From assembly GCA_903907865.1 (NCBI GenBank), contig CAIVPR010000078.1:1-64000 (forward strand): a DNA stretch of 64,000 nucleotides. The letters are read 5' to 3'. Shown here piece after piece: positions 60,732 to 64,000 of this stretch. Under the pieces are notes generated by a model that was not told where the DNA came from, did not search any database, and saw nothing but the letters and a program-made list of their open reading frames with translations. This stretch comes from an uncultured Acidobacteriia bacterium (lineage in GTDB: Bacteria > Acidobacteriota > Terriglobia > Bryobacterales > Bryobacteraceae). Within the stretch, counting starts at the first letter, position 1, and each line of letters opens with the position of its first letter. Made by a program: the position numbers and the translations under genes.

Positions 60732-61958
60732 TCAAACCGCCCGCAAGACCGTAATCGTAATGTCGTCCGACTGCGGGGCCCCGTTCGCGAACCTGTCGAC
60801 CGCCTCGATTACCTTCAGAGTGACTTCGTTCGCAGAGAGCGCTGCGTGGTCCCGAACCAGTTGTTCCACGGCCTCGCCGTCCAGCATCTCCTCGTCGGGA
60901 TTCATCGCCTCGGTCACCCCGTCTGAACAAATCAGGATCACATCGCCGACACCCAACTCCACTTCGCCCTGTTCATACTTCGCGAACGGCACGAGCCCGA
61001 CGGGCATCCCGCCAATACTCAACGACTCCACGGAGCCATTCGCGCGCAGCAGCACAGGCGGCTCCTGGCCTGCGGTGACATACCGCACCTTTCGTCCCGT
61101 GGAATCCACCTGGGCCACGAACAAAGTCGAATACTTGTCCGAAGTCGAGAACGAGTAGATCGCCTTGTTGAAACCATCGATGAGGTTCGCTAGCGACGCC
61201 GGAGGCTCCACCACCTTGGCCCGGATCGACGCTTGGATGCTCGCCATAAGCACGGCAGCCGCGATGCCCTTGCCCGAAACATCACCCAGGGTGAGGATCA
61301 TGCCACCGTCCGGCATCGCGATGAAGTCGTAATAGTCCCCGCCAACGCCCTTCGCCGGCCGGCAGAACGCCGCGTAGTCGAGGCCGTCAACCTTCGGCAA
61401 GACCTGCGGAAACAGCTTCCTCTGCACGTTCGACGCGATGTCGATTTCCTTCTGCAGCAGCCGGGCCCCCTCCGCAGCCTCGCGGTTGCGCTGGGCTTCC
61501 AGCGAATTGGCCGCGTACGCCGCCGCCAGACCCAGCAATTCCGAGTCTTCCGGCAGGAACCCGTCCGGCTTGTTGAGTGCCTGCAGGACCCCGATCACCA
61601 CCCCGTCCGACCCCCGCAGCGGAATCGAAAGCAGAGATTTCGTCTGGTACCCGCCAGCCGCGTTCTTCATGAAACGCGGATCGTTTTCGGTGTCGTTGAC
61701 CAAGATCGTCTCGTCACCGGAAACGGTCGCCCCGACGATGCCAGTCCCCATCGGAATCCGAATCTCGTCGACGCCATGCGCGACAGTCGTCCAGAGCTGT
61801 TCGCGCTTCCGATCGACAAGCCAGACGCTGCACCGGTCAGCCCCGACGAGGTCGCGCGCCATGTCGGCGTTGAGCTTCAAGAAGTCGTGGGTGTCGCGGG
61901 CCGCGCCAATGCGGCCCGCGTATTCGAAAACAACTCGGGAAATATGGTCGGCCTGCAT
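60732..61958 (-). CDS. GAF-SpoIIE (RsbU-type) protein phosphatase
   Basis: A 408-residue PP2C-family phosphatase. An N-terminal GAF sensor (about 20-165: GADRCSVWLVDRKREQLWTT, MGTGIVGATVSGDETILVND) is joined by a helical linker (LLQKEIDIASNVQRKLFP) to a SpoIIE domain (about 195-408: GVGGDYYDFIAMPDGGMILT, LGDVSGKGIAAAVLMA, ICSDGVTEAMN, SDDITITVL), with metal-binding Asp residues in DVSGKG and SDGVTE. Such enzymes dephosphorylate anti-anti-sigma proteins in partner-switching. No rsbV/rsbW pair is next to it. Confidence 0.9.
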   Translation of the reverse strand: MQADHISRVVFEYAGRIGAARDTHDFLKLNADMARDLVGADRCSVWLVDRKREQLWTTVAHGVDEIRIPMGTGIVGATVSGDETILVNDTENDPRFMKNAAGGYQTKSLLSIPLRGSDGVVIGVLQALNKPDGFLPEDSELLGLAAAYAANSLEAQRNREAAEGARLLQKEIDIASNVQRKLFPQVLPKVDGLDYAAFCRPAKGVGGDYYDFIAMPDGGMILTLGDVSGKGIAAAVLMASIQASIRAKVVEPPASLANLIDGFNKAIYSFSTSDKYSTLFVAQVDSTGRKVRYVTAGQEPPVLLRANGSVESLSIGGMPVGLVPFAKYEQGEVELGVGDVILICSDGVTEAMNPDEEMLDGEAVEQLVRDHAALSANEVTLKVIEAVDRFANGAPQSDDITITVLRAV

Positions 61959-62130
61959 GAATGGATTAGTTTACCGCCCGCTGGTGTCTGCGCGACCGGG
62001 ACCGGTCGCCCCCGCGTAGCGAGTCGCGTCCGCGCCCAAATCCGACATCGATCCAGAAATGTGCGCGGCGTCGGCCGTCGTGGAACATTGGCTGGAACAG
62101 GCCATGTCAGGGCGCACCCTGTCGGCGGAA

Positions 62131-62158
62131 TCGACAAGTCTGTCTGGTTTGGTATCCT
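62131..62158 (+). promoter_or_regulatory. Candidate promoter upstream of yebC
   Basis: TCGACA (62131-62136) and TATCCT (62153-62158) with 16-base spacing, about 44 bases before the yebC start. Five and four matches to the -35/-10 consensus. Plausible but unproven. Confidence 0.3.
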
Positions 62159-62201
62159 GTGGGATCGAGTATCTCGTAGGAAAAGAGTCTGAACCAGAAC
62201 C

Positions 62202-62939
62202 ATGTCAGGGCACTCAAAGTGGGCGACGATCAAGCATAAGAAGGCCGCAACCGACGCCAAGCGCGGCAAGATCTTCACCCGGCTCATCAAAGAAATCCAG
62301 ATCGCGGCCCGTTCCGGCGGCGATCCCGACGGCAACCCCCGCCTCCGCACCGCCATCGTAGCCGCCAAAGGCGTTTCGATGCCCGCCGACAACATCAAGA
62401 AGGCGATCATGCGCGGCACCGGTGAACTCGAGGGCGGCCAGATCGACGAAATCATGTTTGAAGGCTACGGTCCGGGCGGCGCTTCCGTCCTCGTGATGGT
62501 GGCTACCGACAACCGCAACCGCACGGTGGCCGAAATCCGGCACATGTTCGGCAAGCAGGGCGGCAACCTCGGCGAACAGGGCAGCGTGGCGTGGAAGTTC
62601 GACCGCCGCAGCCAGATTGTCATCGACAAGGAACTGATCGACGAAGACAAGCTGATGGGCATCGTGCTCGACGCCGGTGCCGAGGACATGAAGGATTCCG
62701 GCGACAGCTGGGAAGTTCTCTCTGACGTCAGCGCCCACGACGCGGTGCTGGCAGCAATCAAGCAGGCCGGTCTTGAGACCCTTGCCGCCGAGGCGATGGC
62801 CATGGTCCCGAAGAACCTCGTGCCCCTCGAAGGCAAGAACGCGGCGGGCATGCTCCGTTTGAACGACGCTCTCGAAGATCACGACGACGTGCAGAGCGTC
62901 TACTCCGACTACGAAATCACCGACGACACCGAGTCCTAA
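62202..62939 (+). CDS. yebC: YebC/PmpR/TACO1 family protein
   Basis: A 245-residue conserved protein that binds DNA or, as recent work on the family suggests, the ribosome to relieve stalling. Start MSGHSKWATIKHKKAATDAK, then FTRLIKEIQIAARSGGDPDG, MPADNIKKAIMRGTGELEGG, and NRTVAEIRHMFGKQGGNLGE are all canonical. Length is standard. A ruvC gene follows at 68 bases, the usual yebC-ruvC neighbourhood; the gap holds two small hairpins. Confidence 0.95.
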   Translation: MSGHSKWATIKHKKAATDAKRGKIFTRLIKEIQIAARSGGDPDGNPRLRTAIVAAKGVSMPADNIKKAIMRGTGELEGGQIDEIMFEGYGPGGASVLVMVATDNRNRTVAEIRHMFGKQGGNLGEQGSVAWKFDRRSQIVIDKELIDEDKLMGIVLDAGAEDMKDSGDSWEVLSDVSAHDAVLAAIKQAGLETLAAEAMAMVPKNLVPLEGKNAAGMLRLNDALEDHDDVQSVYSDYEITDDTES

Positions 62940-62947
62940 CTTGTAGG

Positions 62948-62985
62948 GCAGCCATTCTTGGCTGCAAGCCGACTTTCCAAGCGGC
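62948..62985. repeat. Twin-hairpin repeat, copy B (REP-like)
   Basis: First hairpin GCAGCC-ATTCTT-GGCTGC (62948-62965, perfect), then GCCG-a-CTT-TCC-AAG-CGGC (62968-62985, 7 pairs with one bulge). The second carries the same CTTTCC core as the hairpin at 35697-35716. It sits in the yebC-ruvC gap and could act as a processing site or weak terminator, but there is no T-tract. Confidence 0.45.
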
Positions 62986-63007
62986 GTTGTATTGAAGGCG
63001 CTAACAA

Positions 63008-63520
63008 ATGGACCCCAAGCGCGTCCTAGGAATCGATTGCGGGACGGAACGCACTGGCTACGGGGTGATCGACTCCGACGGTCGGTCCCACCGCCTCGTA
63101 ACCCACGGTTGCATCACGTCGTCCACGAAGGATCCGCTGGAAAAGCGCCTTCTGAACATTGCGGGCGGACTCCGGACCCTTTTCTTGGACTACCGCCCGG
63201 ACTTCGCGGCCGTCGAGGAGGTCTTCTTCTCCGTCAACGCCCGCAGCGCCCTGAAGTTGTCGCATGTTCGCGGCGTGGCGCTGTTGACCGTCGCGGAAGC
63301 GGCGGTTGGATTCGCCGAGTACTCGCCGCTGGAGGTGAAAATGAGCGTCGTCGGTTACGGTCGCGCTGAAAAATCGCAGGTGCAGCAAATGGTCGCGTCC
63401 ATCTTGAAGCTCTCGGAGCCGGTCAAGTCCGAGGACGCCAGCGATGCCCTAGCCATCGCCATCTGCCACGCCACGCATTTGCCCATGCTCGCCCTGCAAC
63501 AGCGGAAGGCGAACGCATGA
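63008..63520 (+). CDS. ruvC: Holliday junction resolvase RuvC
   Basis: A 170-residue endonuclease that cuts Holliday junctions with RuvAB. The four acidic residues fit: Asp10 ([13 protein letters not shown]), Glu in AAVEEVFF, and the pair in [31 protein letters not shown] is the family's basic region. Start ATG 63008. Its stop overlaps the next ATG (ATGA). ruvA and ruvB are not in the window. Confidence 0.95.
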   Translation: MDPKRVLGIDCGTERTGYGVIDSDGRSHRLVTHGCITSSTKDPLEKRLLNIAGGLRTLFLDYRPDFAAVEEVFFSVNARSALKLSHVRGVALLTVAEAAVGFAEYSPLEVKMSVVGYGRAEKSQVQQMVASILKLSEPVKSEDASDALAIAICHATHLPMLALQQRKANA

Positions 63521-64000
63521 AAACAGCCCTCGCCTTCATCCTGTTTGCCGCTACAGCCTCCGCCGAAGGCCCACGCATCACCTTCACCAAGGTTTTCCCG
63601 AACAGCGTTCCCGCCTACGTCGAGATTGCGGTCGACAAGGATGGCGACGCGTATTACAACGACGAGCCCAAGGGCGAGAACCCCGTCAAATTCAAGATCG
63701 GTGCTGCAGACACCGCGGCCATATTTGAACTCGCCGACAAGCTCGAACACTTCGTCAAGCCCCTCGAATCCGGTCTCAAGGTCGCCTTCATGGGCAAGAA
63801 AACCTTCAAGTACGAAGACAAGGGCGCTTCGCACGAGGCGACCTTCAACTACTCGGAAGACCTCGAAGCCAAGGCCCTGCTCGACTGGTTCGAACGCATT
63901 TCCGAAACCGAGCGCTACCTTTTCGACCTGGAGCGCGCCGTCCGTTTCGACAAACTCGGGGTCAACGACGCCATCCTGCGCATGGAGGCCGCCCGCGACC
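63517..64000 (+). CDS. Secreted protein, 5' part (cut by window edge)
   Basis: The first 161 residues of an exported protein. Signal peptide [16 protein letters not shown], then a beta/alpha domain ([55 protein letters not shown]) and a helical part ([20 protein letters not shown]). I do not recognise the family. Translationally coupled to ruvC by ATGA overlap. The end lies beyond the window. Confidence 0.75.
   Translation, partial: MKTALAFILFAATASAEGPRITFTKVFPNSVPAYVEIAVDKDGDAYYNDEPKGENPVKFKIGAADTAAIFELADKLEHFVKPLESGLKVAFMGKKTFKYEDKGASHEATFNYSEDLEAKALLDWFERISETERYLFDLERAVRFDKLGVNDAILRMEAARD

Noticed and set aside
1-64000. CRISPR arrays, prophage, restriction-modification or toxin-antitoxin loci
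   Set aside because: No direct-repeat array, phage structural gene, methylase/endonuclease pair or classic TA pair was seen.

Overview
The window looks like chromosome from a soil-type Acidobacteriota, most likely the Bryobacterales/Solibacter group. This rests on a TIGR03437 (Solibacter C-terminal) protein, a broken TIGR03435 soil-associated protein, two PEP-CTERM surface proteins, a TIGR03067 protein, high GC, and many GTG/TTG starts. The outer-membrane genes (bamA, Skp/OmpH, heptose synthesis, Wza-type export, porin) show a diderm cell. Taxonomy is inferred from family content only. No phage, CRISPR array, rRNA operon or complete mobile element was seen. The only mobile trace is the tail of a transposase at the left edge.

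Layout. 1-7 kb: transposase tail, frameshifted PEP-CTERM gene, DUF485-actP symporter pair, HpaI-type aldolase, SixA-DUF2252 pair, MFS exporter. 7-13.5 kb: ECF sigma / zinc anti-sigma / DUF3106 operon, PEP-CTERM gene, thpR-plsY-gpsA operon (phospholipid precursors), a small secreted protein, a DUF3052-like protein, AAG-type glycosylase. 13.5-20 kb: a complete lipoxygenase, cupin, VIT-family transporter, bactofilin, methyltransferase, tannase-family esterase. 19.4-22.6 kb: a secreted TPR-CHAT protein behind a small transcription unit that carries a 17-residue hydrophobic peptide and its own terminator. 22.5-31 kb: TIGR03067 protein, Gfo/Idh/MocA oxidoreductase, a MoxR ATPase overlapping an unrecognised 629-residue gene, PstS-like protein divergent from an OprB-like porin, secreted Pro/Ala-rich protein.

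31-38 kb: bamA-skp-skp operon (minus strand) ending in a strong terminator, then an S24-peptidase protein abutting mutY. 38-48 kb: TIGR03437 protein, secreted protein, AlaC-like aminotransferase, tRNA-Glu(TTC), a surface-sugar block (Wza-like export protein, separate heptose adenylyltransferase, kinase and phosphatase genes, overlapping or closely packed), an ABC ATPase/permease pair, a D-aminoacylase. 48-55.5 kb: tyrosine-phosphatase/ParB-like pair, tRNA-Glu(CTC), second ECF sigma factor, XRE-cupin regulator, beta-barrel protein, sthA with a degenerate ROK gene, type IV prepilin peptidase. 55.5-64 kb: purQ-purL-purF, a TIGR03435 gene killed by a nonsense codon, GAF-SpoIIE phosphatase, yebC, ruvC and the start of a secreted protein.

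Most of the window is ordinary chromosomal gene content with tight operons (many ATGA/GTGA overlaps). The least explained parts are the MoxR + 629-aa cassette (24.7-27.4 kb), the CHAT/micropeptide locus (19.4-22.1 kb), the phosphatase/ParB-like pair (48.2-48.9 kb) and the S24-mutY coupling (35.9-37.9 kb). Functions come from motif recognition in the translated sequence; no database search was run.
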